Shown: positions 35,546 through 47,513 of the stretch, piece after piece
Layout: every line of letters begins with the position of its first letter
How positions within the stretch are numbered: position 1 is the first letter of the stretch
The notes under the pieces: model-generated
The model's input: the letters and a program-made list of their open reading frames with translations, nothing else
Database searches by the model: none
What the model was told of the DNA's origin: nothing
Translations under genes and position numbers: made by a program
From: Sweltsa coloradensis
Taxonomy: Eukaryota; Arthropoda; Insecta; Plecoptera; Chloroperlidae
DNA: 64,000 bases
Direction: 5' to 3'
Assembly (NCBI GenBank): GCA_024449915.1
Contig: JAMZAV010000050.1
Span: 372,001-436,000, forward strand

Positions 35546-36337
35546 CGTATTTCAGCTGAACGAATTTGTATTTTATAAATTCAGAAGTGAAATGATTTTT
35601 CTAATGCTTTTATGATACACTTTATTATTGAAAATTTGTTTCCATAAATTTGAAACTTGAGGGTAAATTTTACATTTTTGTCCAAAATTTGCAAATTTAT
35701 GAGAAATGAAACAGCAAATACATACATTTCCGAAAAACTACCTCACACTGAATAAATGAAAAAAAATCTTGCAGATATGACAATTGTGATCTGATGTAAG
35801 ATCCAGCAACCTTAGTATGTGCATAGAAAACAATACAAATGTCTGCCAAGAAGTGGTACCAATCTTGGTGGTACCAGCCAACGGCAAATACATCTGTGGT
35901 CTCTCTTTGATGTTGTCAGCAACTTTTACGAAATGTTGAACGTTGTGGGGCCGCTTAGGCCTTGCACAGAACATCAGAACACAAAGAAGAGTGAATCTCC
36001 ACCCACCCTCACGGCACATGATCTAAAATAAGAAGGTGCAGCCTATCCTAGCCCCTATTGTGTCACGCACTCACGCACTCATGCACGTGCGTCCGGCTGT
36101 TGCGTTGCATGACACATGTTACATGATGCCAGCAGATGGTTCACAACTCAACCATGCACGTTCGCTTTCACGGCATCGTCGTCCGCCGGCCACATATCAT
36201 TAGATAGTAATGTAGGTACAGGTACTCTATATTTATGAACTTTATTACCGCCATATTGGAAGTCTCCAACCCAACCATAAGGTCTCTAGGATCTCCTTGT
36301 CCGACCGCCCCTGTGTGGCTCTCTGCTACCAGAAAGT
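35546..36337. other. Nothing recognised
   Basis: Two overlapping opposite-strand frames at 35738-36031 have no recognisable domain; they may be chance. 36040-36200 is CpG-rich. Confidence 0.4.
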
Positions 36338-36420
36338 CTTTGGTCAGGATTGCCGGGGACGGGAATCGAGCCTAAGACCTCACCAATCTGTCTCCAACGA
36401 CAAGCATGAGCTGTTGGTTG
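36338..36420 (-). mobile_element. SINE family 1 head fragment, reverse
   Basis: TTTGGTCAGGATTGCCGGGG, ACGGGAATCGAGCC (reverse B box) and CAAGCATGAGCTGTTGG. Confidence 0.5.
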
Positions 36421-36441
36421 TATGATTGTATGTGCGTGGGC

Positions 36442-36814
36442 CAGGGGCGTAGCCAGGATTTTGATTCGGGGGTGGGGGATGAATTTTGGGGTTTATGAAG
36501 AAATGTGTTCATGGAAAAGTACGTATCCTGGTACAATTAGGGGGGGGGGGGGGTCGGCGCATAGCCTCAGATTTATTTTTATTTTTAACATTGCAAATAG
36601 TGACATTTTACTAGTTTTTAAAGTGGTATTGCCGATAATTTATAACATTGTGAAGATCCACATAGGACTGTCAGTTCACAAAATATGTAGGATCTCCATA
36701 TGTACGCCACTTAGTACATAGTGCAATTGAGTATTATTATAACCCTTCTCCTGATTTCGGGGGGGGGGGGGGCGGTGATCGGACACCCTGACCACCCCCC
36801 TCGCTACGCCCCTG
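36442..36814. mobile_element. hAT-type MITE with poly-G
   Basis: Ends CAGGGGCGTAGCCAGGATTT and (reverse) CAGGGGCGTAGCGAGG. The 8-bp flanks GCGTGGGC / GCGTGTGT match at 6 of 8. 373 bp, two long G runs. 36815-37269 downstream holds a further GGGGGTCGCGCCCCTCAGAC stretch typical of such elements but no clear ends. Confidence 0.75.
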
Positions 36815-37269
36815 GCGTGTGTGGATCTAGGGGGGAGTGCCAGGGGCGATCGCCCCCACTTGATTTCTATTCCTGCAACGTGGTGAAACATTTAATTGTA
36901 TTGATACTTAATAAAATTCTCCACTAGCTGGGGGTCGCGCCCCTCAGACCCCCCTACATTGCGTTGCGCAAACTCGATCGCCCTCCCCCTCTTACAAAGG
37001 TCATTGATCCGCTCCTAATACACAGTGTAAATTATACAAAAATCTGTAAGATCTTCGATAAAAGGTGTGGCTGGGTGCTGGGACAGGGGGAGGGGACGAT
37101 ATTTGGAGTAATTCTGGGATTTATCTTGAAACAAATTTAAAAAAAAAAATACCGGTTTTGGTTTGGGGGTGTACAGAATTGCCCAAAGTTTTGTCCAGTG
37201 TATGACTTCACAACGACTAAAGAATAAAATGCATGAATTTGGTTTGATGAAAATTGTAAACACAAGTGA

Positions 37270-37706
37270 CTAATATTGTTCACCCCTCGAGCGAAAACCC
37301 ACTTCGTGCCCTCGTCTCGTGCATGTCCGCGAGTGTTCGGCTCAAGCTGCGGATGGCATCTTCCGAGGAGCCACTCTGCGCGCGCATCAGCTGTTTCTTT
37401 GTTGTGTTTCGTTCTGTTGTCTGAATCCCTTGTGGGTGGGCAGCGTACTGGAGAGAGAGACTGATTTCTAAAGAGTGGTGGTGGTAGACCAGGCTCACTG
37501 ACACAACACTAGCCAGTCTTCGGCCGAACACGTGTAGAGCTAGGCGTCATAGTCGGTGCGTCCTCCAGCAATGAGTGTGGTTATTGTTTACAGTTTTAGT
37601 GATTGTGTTTAGTGTTTGAGTGAAGCGTATTCGGATAATGCAATCCATCATGACGCGAGCTACGGTCCTAGTGATTTAAAGGAACTTCGAAGACATCTTC
37701 CTCATG
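37270..37706 (+). promoter_or_regulatory. Putative 5' UTR exon / CpG-rich promoter region
   Basis: CpG-rich block (ACTTCGTGCCCTCGTCTCGT, CACTCTGCGCGCGCATCAGC) turning into a leader-like stretch with short upstream frames: ATG at about 37571 (MSVVIVYSFSDCV then stop) and ATG at about 37639 (MQSIMTRATVLVI then stop). It ends at an excellent donor, CTCATG|GTAAGA (37706/37707), so an ATG sits right on the junction. Spliced to the 38247 exon, that ATG would read ATC then TAG, i.e. a minimal uORF. It fits the first, non-coding exon of the gene whose coding exon is 38247-38377. Transcription start not located. Confidence 0.35.
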
Positions 37707-38246
37707 GTAAGATCATTTCTACAACAACAAATCTTTCTAGCGTCTAGGCCTGAGAGCGTTCACTGCTTGAAGGCGTCATTGTATTTTGGATGGTAAAAGC
37801 AGCATGCACATCAAATCCTCGCTCATTTTCTGTCAAGTCTACGCTCACTCGCCCACTGCTAAGTTTACAACAATGACGTTAAGGTAAAAGTTAAGAGGTG
37901 TTGCCAGCCAAACTGCCGTCGAGGAGACGCGGAGGTGCCTAACCTAGCCTAGGACAGACCAGGGCCATCGTTGCTGTAAAAACGTGCTCGAAGTTGGGAG
38001 TTGCAGCTTGCAATCAACAGGTTGTGAAATCTAAAGTTTAACTCTTGCTTTCGGTGAATCACAAAACCTTAGGTAATAGGTAGGCCCTAGAGCAAGGTCC
38101 TTGCCCAGAGCCTAGGGCCTACCATTTACCCAGTTAGTTGACAGACCTAACCTAACCACCTAGCCTAGGGGTTATAGGCCTCCGCCTCCTACCTAAACTA
38201 CGTTCCTCGTTATCTGTTGATCAATATAAGTTATTACATTTTCTAG

Positions 38247-38377
38247 ATCTAGGTTTGCTTTCCTATGGAATAACAATGCAAACAATAAAATCAACAATGG
38301 GGAAATTAGCAAGTAATCTAAAAGGGCATAAACAAGCATTTCGCACCAGCCCCCTAGACCAGGCTTATGCAGCCAAG
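38247..38377 (+). CDS. Coding exon with N-myristoylation-type start, unknown protein
   Basis: Acceptor TTACATTTTCTAG ends at 38246; donor GCCAAG|GTAAAT at 38377/38378. Two in-frame ATGs: 38276 (34 codons to the donor) and 38297 (27 codons). I favour 38297: context AACAATGGG is strong and the product starts MGKLAS, with Gly2 and Ser6 as in N-myristoyltransferase substrates. It continues NLKGHKQAFRTSPLDQAY and AAK, basic then ordinary, leaving at phase 0. A membrane-tethered protein is therefore likely, but the family is not recognised. The leader-like exon at 37270-37706 lies about 540 bp upstream. No following exon was found in the window. Confidence 0.5.
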
Positions 38378-39090
38378 GTAAATAATTGCCTTGTCACTTT
38401 ATCAGTGTAGAATTTGCCGTAGGTTCGTGATGAAATCGCCATTCGCCCGTGCCACTGCACAAAGGATCTTGCTGCAGCTCGGGTTCGTTTGATCAGGGGT
38501 GGCAACAATGTATTCTCACACTAGGCCAACACTTGCATCACATTCACGTCATGTTGACATGTCGACTACCGCTAGGCCTACATTAAAATTGCATATTTGG
38601 AATGTAGGTCTATGTATTGTCCCCACAGCACCAGAGCACAACTACAATACTAGTGTCACGAAACATTTGACAGAATCAAAGAGGTGGTGGGGGGGGGGGG
38701 GGGCTGCTGCTGCTGCTGCTGCTGCTAATGACAGTTTTCGGTCTTGCAATTCCTTTTTAATCCCAGAAAATGGCTCGAGACGGTTGATGTATAAATTTAA
38801 ACTATCGGTGCTATGTTTATGTAGACACGCTAGCTAAGCTACAATAATTATGTCATCACCTGTTTGTTTCAAATCATAACAAAATATAAAAATAAATGCA
38901 ACGAGGTGCTGGCGTTGTGAGCGTGGATTTGAATGTTTGTAGCCAGTAGTTCACCTTTGTCTTTCTCTAGGCCTATGTCATTTGTGTCTGGGGGTGGCTG
39001 GTGGACAAGGGACAGTAGAGTTCTTGTTTTCTCTACTATCCTTGGCTGGGAGTGTGGGACACGTCAATGGTCACGGTAATTTTTAACAGG
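38378..39090. other. Intron-like; GCT microsatellite
   Basis: A G run at 38690-38703 followed directly by (GCT)7-8 to 38727. Nothing else recognised. Confidence 0.5.
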
Positions 39091-39458
39091 CAGGGTGCGA
39101 ATTGACGGGGGGGGGGGGATGGGGGATTTCCCCCGTCTCTTTGGTAATTTCATCCCTGGTCTGTTTTACTGAAAGATATCCCCGCCGGGGATGGCTAAAT
39201 CCCCACCTCTGGATATCCATCTCATCTCATATCAAATAAATTTACACATATTCCATTCAAAATAATAACTCAGATCGCATTAAGGCACATTTTGAGGCAA
39301 TAATACCCCAAAATTTTCCTCACATCGCTTCTAAGGCCATCTCGAGGGCAAAAATACCACAAAAAAATTGCCTCCAGCGACTGGGGCTCGCCAAACCCCT
39401 ACAACCCCACAGATACTATGCTTGGCCACCCCCCCTGCCAAGCCGTCAATCGCTCCTG
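39091..39458. mobile_element. hAT-type MITE, decayed second copy
   Basis: Starts CAGGGTGCGAATTGACGGGG as at 13282 and follows the same interior (GGTAATTTCATCCCTGG, CTGTTTTACTGAAAG, GGGGATGGCTAAATCCCCAC) to a worn right end CCGTCAATCGCTCCTG. The 8-bp flanks do not match. Confidence 0.8.
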
Positions 39459-40428
39459 CCCATCAGGAGTGTGCTACTTGCTGTGTGTTGGTCTTCATGT
39501 TCTTTTCTAACGATGAGCAAACAATCTATCTATTCTAACATGTCATACAGAATGGACGGGTAGGCTCCCAATACTACAATGACAGATATAACACACAAAC
39601 AACCCAAAACCTGTGCAAAAACTAGGAAGGAATAGTATAGCGGTTATGTGATGTAGTTTATAGGCCATGATAGAATATGTGTACATATTTTATTGTCGAA
39701 CCTTAATTAAACCTACCTACTTGCTCACAGATCTGAACTTATTTCCAATGACTCGCTAACTCGGTGAACGTGAAGCTTTCAATGTTACGCCAGAAGTATT
39801 CAGCAAGCAAACCTCGTCTAAACCTAAGTACTAGTAGGAAGTGAGCTCGGCTGGTCTCGAACCCGGTATCGATGACGTTATTCGCCCCAGGTTTTTACTT
39901 AATCCACTTGATCACACATATTGCAGTGTTGTGCTTTCTCTTTCCATCGTCAAAAATATAAACTGCAACTGGGAATTATGCAATGAGGTGTTGTTTTGTT
40001 CAGGTTCAATACAAATCAGTGTTGTTTGTTGCTTCGGCTTCAGGTGTAACTGTTAAAATTTCGGAAGTAGGCTATAGGGAGAGCGACTCTCCGAATCTCA
40101 TATAGCCTACATCTAGGTCTAGCTAGGGTAGGCCTATATATTTTGAAAAAGCGATTTTTTTTCATCTCATAAAAAAATAATTTAAAAGAGATGATCGGTT
40201 TGTAAAATATTTTTTGTAACCTTCTAATAACTGTTAAATCTTAAAAGAACATGTGACTAAACTTAATCACATTAGCATAGGACTTGAACGTACTTCGAAA
40301 AGACTGGTTGGTCGAACCATGGCATAATAACAAGTCACAATCGCCGATCAGTTTGCTATCATACATTTATTTCCTCACTTTCTCTGCCTGCTGCAACATG
40401 CATCATCTCGATCTCGCAAGTTACAGCA
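39459..40428. other. Nothing recognised
   Basis: AT-rich. A reverse tRNA-like stretch (GGTCTCGAACCCGG) at about 39853 may be a SINE remnant. Confidence 0.4.
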
Positions 40429-40429
40429 C

Positions 40430-40481
<52 letters not shown>

Positions 40482-41184
40482 GCTTGCTTGCTTGCCTGTC
40501 TGTTTGTCTGTCTGTCTGTGTCTGTCCAGTGGCGTATCCAGGAATTCATAAAGGGGGGGGATTTTATAATTTTTTTCATAGATGTGCCGAAGGCTAAGTG
40601 GGGGGTCCGGGGGGCTTGCCCCCCGAAAAAAATTTCTTCTTCAAGGTCATTTTGGTGAAAATCTGTGCGTTTTTTAAAGCATCGCACCAACTTTTTATCA
40701 AAAATGGTCATTTTGGTGAAAATCTGTGCGTTTTAAAGCATCACCAACTTTTTATCTACAAAAATCCTGTTTTTAATCTAAAAGTTTTCTCTTTCAAGGC
40801 CATTTTGGTGAAAATCTGTGCGTTTTAAAGCATCAAAATAACCAACTTTGTATTTACTAAAATCCTCTTTTAGTCAGATGGTAATTTGTAGTTATTTTAT
40901 TTTCTCCTTTACACTTTTTTTTCAAAAGGGGGGGGTTTTGTCCCCCCTCTCCCCCCCCTTGGATACGCCACTGTGTCTGTCTGTCTGTGTCTGTATGTCT
41001 GTCTGTCTGTTTGTCTGTTTGTCTGCCTTTCTGTCTGTCTGTCTGCCTGTCTGCCTGTCTGCCTGTCTGCCTGTCTATCTGACTGTCTATCTGTCTGCCT
41101 GTCTGTCTGTCTGTGTACCTGTCTGCCTACCTGTCTGTCTGTCTGCCTGTCTGTCTGTCTGCCTGTCTGTATGTCTGTCTGCTC
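40429..41184. repeat. (TCTG)n microsatellite split by a MITE
   Basis: TCTG tracts at 40429-40526 and 40974-41184, with GCCTG, TTTG and TATCTG variants mainly in the right tract. The Cys/Leu/Val-rich frames are artefacts of the repeat. The two tracts were one before the 40527-40973 insertion. Confidence 0.92.
40527..40973. mobile_element. hAT-type MITE inside the microsatellite
   Basis: Inverted ends CAGTGGCGTATCCAGG / CCTTGGATACGCCACTG. TGTCTGTC flanks both sides (40519-40526 and 40974-40981), though this is weak evidence inside a TCTG tract. The interior has three copies of AAGG(T/C)CATTTTGGTGAAAA followed by TCTGTGCGTTTTAAAGCATC. 447 bp. Confidence 0.85.
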
Positions 41185-41850
41185 GCGTGATACCTGCGGG
41201 CAGGGTGCGTGGGATGTGTGGTCAGGCTATGACGGAAGTATTGCGAGCTCCTGCTTGTTGTGGATCAAAATACCCATCCACGTCGTCGGTTGTGGTGGTC
41301 GTGGTCGTGGTCTTGGTCGTGGACGGGTAAAGCCGCGAAAGAAGAAGTTGATGCAATCGTAACGGATAATGAAGCCCACTCTTGGTGTACCTACAGACAG
41401 ACCTGTAGTCGTACTCGTGTAGGCTGAGGCACTGACCTTTCTGTTCTTCTTTGTCCCTAAAAAGTTAAATCAGTTTCAATACGCAAAATTTTGAAGCACA
41501 AGTTCTTTGTTGATTTCAGTAAAATAAAATGGAATTGCATAACATAAGGTTCAAAACTTCAAATCATGAGTGTCGGTGTCGCCCCCCCCCGTCTTTGGAC
41601 ACAAGCCCCCAGCTAGCCCCACGGTAGTCTTCTGGATTTTGAACCCTTTTTAACCGATTTTGGGCATGGATTCCAGGACTCTCATCCTATTGATCAAACA
41701 GTAGGTTAGTTGAATCGTAGTTGCATTTATTTATGGATACATCATGGATATGTTGCACCCAGTTTTCTTCTGGTTATTATACACACTGCAACATGACATG
41801 AATTACTTCTCCAAACTTGAACCAAGGGAAGAACAGAAAGTTTTAACATA
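41185..41850. other. Nothing recognised
   Basis: GTGGTC-type microsatellite at about 41288-41325; a C run near 41583. No gene. Confidence 0.45.
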
Positions 41851-41852
41851 AA

Positions 41853-42090
41853 TCCCGTCCACGGTGGCACATACGATTGCTGGTCCGGAGTGTGTGGCTC
41901 TACGAGGACGTGGGTTCGAATCCCGCACAAGGCATGTTTTTTTGTAACAGTCCTTCATCATCATGTGTCCTGTTATTCAGTCATCACTCATCTTCTCGAA
42001 TAAATAGCATTATAGTGCATTACTATAGACTGTAATCAACAAAAGTCATCAATCAATCATCAAATAACAAGATAAATGCTCTAAGTCGTA
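41853..42090 (+). mobile_element. tRNA-derived SINE, family 2
   Basis: Head CGGTGGCACATACGATTGCT, GGCTCTACGAGGACGTGGGT and B box GGTTCGAATCCCGCAC, then a T8 run, TGTAACAGTCCTTCATCATC and a tail rich in ATCA. A second copy is at 58505-58700 (+), and a probable reverse fragment at 12305-12365. Confidence 0.7.
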
Positions 42091-44289
42091 TGTGGTGCCT
42101 ACATACATAAAATAACCGATGGGTAATCAATAGGTGTGTGTACTAAACAAAGAAATGATGAAATCGTAGAATGGACCCATTGTTTGTTATGTTTTGCCAT
42201 ATTATATTACCTGCGCTCGTGTTTAGTTTCGAGTTTTGCGTCATTCATTACTATGAGGAACAAGCGGGGCTCCCTCAACCCTAACGTGCACAATATGTTT
42301 TAATTATCCTCCGTCACACCCTTGGTCGCATGTCCGGATAGTTTCATGTGTAGGAGGCAGCTCACTTTCGCGTGCACAATGTGTATGTCGGCGAGTGCCG
42401 TGCGACAACATCCCATGTTTGTCTAGCTCCTAGGAGGACAGCGGAACTAATATTGTCATGATTGGGGACTTGGCTTCACGGTTGTAAGATATTCGCTCGA
42501 AACGGAAAGTTAACACCAAACCGGACCTACTTTTTTAATAACGTGCGGGTGAAGCCCTAGTCTACGATTCTGAAACAAAGTTAACGTTGCTTATTTGTCG
42601 TAAGTTCATTCATCATACCAACCAACCCAAGCCGAAAATATTTTTATTTTTATACGCCAAATGCTGCTACTTGCATGACTAATCTTTGCTACTTGGCTAC
42701 CCTGGCTGCTATAACAAACAATGTCACAAATTAATTAGGTAAAGCTTAAACCAGAGGACAAACAACCAATCAACAAACGAAAACATTGCAACTTTATTAG
42801 TGTGAAGGAAGGACTCTAAAGCTTGATTTTCTATAAATTTACAATACCAGTACCATATTTACTTTGTTCAATTTTACAGAGTGGGCCTACCTGTGGCTTG
42901 GTGTAATTTTCTACGTATTAATCAATTTTCATTGTTGTAGATAGAAGTGTTACTAGTAGTGTGTGCTACCTACCTTTTTGTGTGTGTTGGACACTTGTAC
43001 CGGTGTTGATGAATTGTCGATTACACCCTCTCTCTACCCTACACTACACTCTACCCTACCGCCTATCCCACGATGTAATATTGCGTCTTGTCTTTTGTTA
43101 GTCGGCTTATTCAAGCCATGGATTTTGACTTTGTCATTTCCCTTGTATTTTGGCGTGGTTATAGCCACACCGTCCATAGGACCATAACGGCATACATCTT
43201 ACACGAGAATTCTATATTATTGTTATCGTTGCTAGTATAGGGGGTGGAACATGTAAGATATGAACAAGCTTTCTCTAATTCGCTTTCATTCACACACTGT
43301 GCACAAGTGTGCGTGTATGCAACGGTAGGCGGTACATACCTGTGATGTTTGTAAAGAAAGAGTTGCTAATAATATACATGTTGTAACTAATCAAACTATT
43401 CGTCTCGAGAAGTAGATTAGGCGGTGGTCGCTATAATAACACTGTGTCTACGTGATATCTTATATCTAGTGGAGTAATAACACACGTTGCCTTCAGCTAA
43501 CATACACTGGTCAAACTAATTGAGCTTCGTTGTCCACCTTGTTCTTTACTCTGCAACCTACCTCAGTGGGTTAATTGGTTGATCAAAGGGAGCGTAGCGA
43601 AGCACAAGTTTGACTTGACCTTGAGCATATAAGTAAAACCATGTGGAGTTAGTGTGCTTGTTCACTCGACCCGACTTTGAGGAACTTTCGAAATCTTTAA
43701 ACTTATCTGCACATGCTTATGAGAGCATTCAAAGCAATTGTCCATGAAAATCGCTCGTTCACTTGTTTCGTTCAACTTTTCAGTGTTTTTCTCTCTATTC
43801 AGATTTTGTGTACATTTTCTCACAATGAATCTTCAAAATCTTAAAAACTTGGACACTCAGATACTAAACCTTGACCAATTTTGACTGACAGCTAAAGTGC
43901 TAGTGGCTAAGTGGTCCACTTTCCGAAAAACTTTTTTCAACAAATTACCAGAAGAAACGAGAATTTAGGCTTTTAACATTTATTTACTTTCTAAGATAAT
44001 TCATATCTCACATTTCCCAGTCTTTAATAAACTTATTCTGCAAACTCATCCCAACGATTAGGCACTACCGCATAAAATGATATAAAATGGAAATAGTGGA
44101 GAAAACATCGTTCCGTCCCCATTGCACCAGTGTGACCCTCTTCAGGGCCCCGATTCATGTACAATGTATGTATTTATTTATGAATTGGTCACATACAGCA
44201 TTTTCTGCCTTGCCAGAGATCAGTGATGAATGACGATGATATGGTTTATTTGGATTAAGGGCGCGTCAACCATTAGGTCATAATGCACT
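42091..44289. other. Nothing recognised
   Basis: AT-rich with patches of normal composition. The frame at 42963-43187 has no recognisable domain. 44258-44286 (GGGCGCGTCAACCATTAGGT) echoes the interior of the 28.2-kb MITE. Confidence 0.45.
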
Positions 44290-44975
44290 ACTTCTAGCAG
44301 TGGCGAGGCGTGACATTCGAAGGTGGGCATGCAATACAAAAAATTAATCATTATGTAACAACAAATGCGCGCTTCAAGCAAGGGTTTGGTTGGCGGTAGG
44401 GAGTCGGGGGAGGGGGTGTGTGTCTTGTTAGGCAGCCCTAGCTACTGGACGAGAAGCGCACGGCTTTTATAAATAATTTTCATTTTTGATCATAATTTTA
44501 ATTTTCACTCAATCACGCGACTTATTTCAAATGATGAACTCTAGCAGCCTGTCTAACTTGACAATCTCTTCAATAATTTAATCGTAAACTAAATTTTGAA
44601 TTCTTTCTTTAGTTTATTGATAATCCGTTTCTCAAGAACAACTTTAACAACTTGAGTGTGTTTTTCAATCGTGAATGTGCTAAAATAAATAGTTAATGTC
44701 ATAACTCGTATCTTTCAATCACATTTTTTTGTAAGTAGTTACAAAATTAATAATTTATGAATGTGATTAATTGATTACACACGAGATCATTAAAAATCTC
44801 AATACTTTTTAATCCTACAAGAGACAAGGGCGCCCGTCAAGATCCAGCTCCATGAAGAGGGAACCACTGGCACTTCGCACAGTAAGCGAGTGCGGATAAC
44901 CCGCAAGACCCGTGGAGATGAATGCACTGGCCACACAGCTTATTTCTCAGCATTTCTACGGCGTTAGCCCATAAG

Positions 44976-45240
44976 TCGCGCTCTCTCAACCGGTGTCTTC
45001 CCCGACTGCCAATTCCCCTAAGCCCAACGACCTTTTCTTTCCCCTAACACCAACATTTATACCTGCCTATGAAGAACATGCTACACGGGGTGAATGAAGG
45101 GGCGTTGTTGGTGTTACGGGAATTTCTGAATTCCCTTAACACCAACACCGTATGGGTATTTAAACCTAGGGGCGTTGTTGGTGTTACGGGAATTTCGGAA
45201 TTCCCCTAACACCAACACCGTATGGGTATTTAAACCTAGT
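44976..45240. repeat. Subterminal inverted repeat, left arm, with hairpin units
   Basis: GACTGCCAATTCCCCTAAGC, CCTAACACCAACATTTATAC and GAAGAACATGCTAC are the reverse complement of 54060-54355. Contains two tandem units of about 70 bp (GGGGCGTTGTTGGTGTTACG ... AATTCCCCTAACACCAACAC), each nearly self-complementary. Confidence 0.85.
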
Positions 45241-45291
45241 AGTGAGAGCTGCAGAAAGGGGAAAAAACACTAGAATATTGCAAATCCGGAT

Positions 45292-46245
45292 ACCAGCGCG
45301 AAATTTTGCATGGGGGTAGATAAAATATCACATTTTAAAAATCCGCCGGGAGGCAAGCGATATCTCACCCCCAACACCCCCTAAATCATCCCCTAAATTA
45401 GAATAATTTATAGCTCTAACCCAAAAAAGAATTTTTATTCAAATTAGTTATTAAAATTGTGTATTAATATGTTTTAACCCAGTCGGCCTATTCTCATTTC
45501 CAAAATCAATTTTTTTCAACCCCCATCCCTAATAGTTTATATTATTTTTACCTTGATTTCCAGCATTCACCAGTGAGGCAACTAGTGAGTTATCAGCATG
45601 AAATTTGGCATGATGGTACATAATAACCTGAAAAATAATAATCCGCCGGGAGGCAAGCGATATTTCACCCCTATTGTTCAGTTTGTTCTCTACCACCCTT
45701 AACTTTGGGAAAAACGTAAGGTAGTATTTAATTAATGTTGAATATTTCAATTACTGATTAAAATTATGTGTCGATGTGTTATAGTCCAGTCTACAAATCA
45801 TTCATACAAAACAAACAATTTTTTCACCCCCAACCCTAAAAATTATACTTTTAGTGACAAACACTGTTTAGTAATTTACCAACGTGAAATTTGGCATGGT
45901 GGTAGATAAAAATATAAGAATTACTAATTACCGTTGGGAGGCAAACGATATCTCACCCCTAGTGCCCTCTATCATCCCTTAAAATTGGAATTAGTACTAG
46001 GTCGTATTCTATACATTGTAATTATTAAAATTATCCAATAATATCATAATATTATTATCAAGCATGTTTCGATCCAATCAACCTAATTTCTCATGTTTTT
46101 TCGTCCCCCACCCCTAATAGTGATTTTTTGATCAACACTTACCAGCGTAAAATTTGGAATGGTGGTAGATAAAAATATAAGAATTACTTTTCCGTTGGGA
46201 GGCAAACGATATTTCACCCCAAGTTCATCCCTTAAAATTGGAAAG
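45292..46245. repeat. Tandem array, four units of about 260-305 bp
   Basis: Units begin near 45292, 45595, 45883 and 46142 with a (C/G)AAATTTGGCATGGTGGTAGAT-type start, then CCGTTGGGAGGCAAACGATA and TCTCACCCC, then a long AT-rich spacer. No coding content. Confidence 0.75.
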
Positions 46246-47025
46246 TGTTTAATGATTTGTTTTTTTTTTCATGGGTGGTTATCTGGAAGAATGTATTTAA
46301 TAAAAAATCAAATTAAAATTCAATTCAATTCATTTATATTGTGTTGAATAGAAACTTATTTAGATTAAAATGAAAAAAATGGAAAAAAAAATTGGGGGGG
46401 AGTTTGGATTTTTTTTAAGTAAGAGATTATGTTCAGACTATGGGGTAGGAATGCACAAACTGTTAGTTGCGGAACTTTGACGTAGGTTTTCTCAGAACAT
46501 CATTTTTTAATACAAAGGTACATTTTTCTCAGGAACTATACATTCAAATGTCTTGAAAGTTTAGAGCATGTAGATATATTGAGTCTTAAAACTTTGCCCC
46601 TTTCAATAATACAATTTTGTGTTACTTTTAATTATAATAATTCAAACAAGTGTTAAAATATTTTGAAAAAATTTACACTAACTACATAGGTTAATTAATT
46701 ACAATTAAATATAGTTTCCAACTACATTCTCGGTGTATGAAAGATGGTAAGTGTAAACAATTAAATTCTAAAACTAGGGGGGAAAAAAACTCTAGTTTGT
46801 ATGGTTATTTTTTTAAATGTACCTTAGTAATGGCTAATTTAACATACGTAAGATACAAACTGCCGGTCCCCTTAAATAAACTAAAACTATTGAATTTTAA
46901 TTTGATTTTTAATTGAATACATTCTTTTAGATAACCACCCATGAAAAAACGAATCATTGAACACTCTTTCCAATTTTAAGGGATGTACTTGATGTGAAAT
47001 ATCGTTTGGCTCCCAACGGAATAGT
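46185..47025. repeat. Inverted repeat, about 145-bp arms
   Basis: 46185-46330 (CCGTTGGGAGGCAAACGATA, CATGGGTGGTTATCT, AAATCAAATTAAAATTCAA) is complementary to 46880-47025. The left arm is the last unit of the tandem array; the AT-rich loop is about 550 bp. Confidence 0.8.
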
Positions 47026-47040
47026 ATAATAGTATTATAT

Positions 47041-47510
47041 TTGGATGAGCGAAGCGAAGATTCCATTTCACTACACTGGAGAAAAATATCCGGAATGTTT
47101 TATTTTCTTTCTGTATTTTTGTCTGTTTGTTAGCACGATTCCGGCTAAACCGAAACTCCAACTGCGATGAAATTTTCTGGATGCCTTCGAATTCTCTGAA
47201 CTTAGAACTGCCACGTTTTTGAGCGCAATCGTAAAATTATTTTTCATGAAAATCGCAATTTTACGATTTTTTTTCGATTTTACAAAAAATTTCTTCGACT
47301 TATACCTACATGCTTTATCCGATTTAAATGATTTTTTCACAGAACCTTAATTTTATGAATTAAGATATTCGTGTGAAATTTGAGCGCAATCGAAAAATAC
47401 TTGTCATGAATATTGAAATTTTACGGGGGTTTTCTTTTTTTAAACAGTTCTTTGACTTATAACACCTACATGTTTTATCCTATTGTAATGATTTTTTCAC
47501 AGATTTTTTT
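47041..47510 (+). mobile_element. Helitron-like element, 5' part only (subfamily A)
   Basis: Starts TTGGATGAGCGAAGCGAAGA and follows the subfamily A interior, then is cut by the start of the next copy at 47514. Contains 1-2 of the internal repeats of about 155 bp (GATTTTTTCACAGAACCTTA). Confidence 0.65.
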
Positions 47511-47513
47511 TTA

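Noticed and set aside
35738..36031. Opposite-strand frames of 93 and 70 codons
   Set aside because: No domain, no splice context; mutual shadow frames.
40284..41362. Cysteine/leucine/valine-rich frames of 124-160 codons
   Set aside because: Translations of the TCTG microsatellite and flanking MITE.
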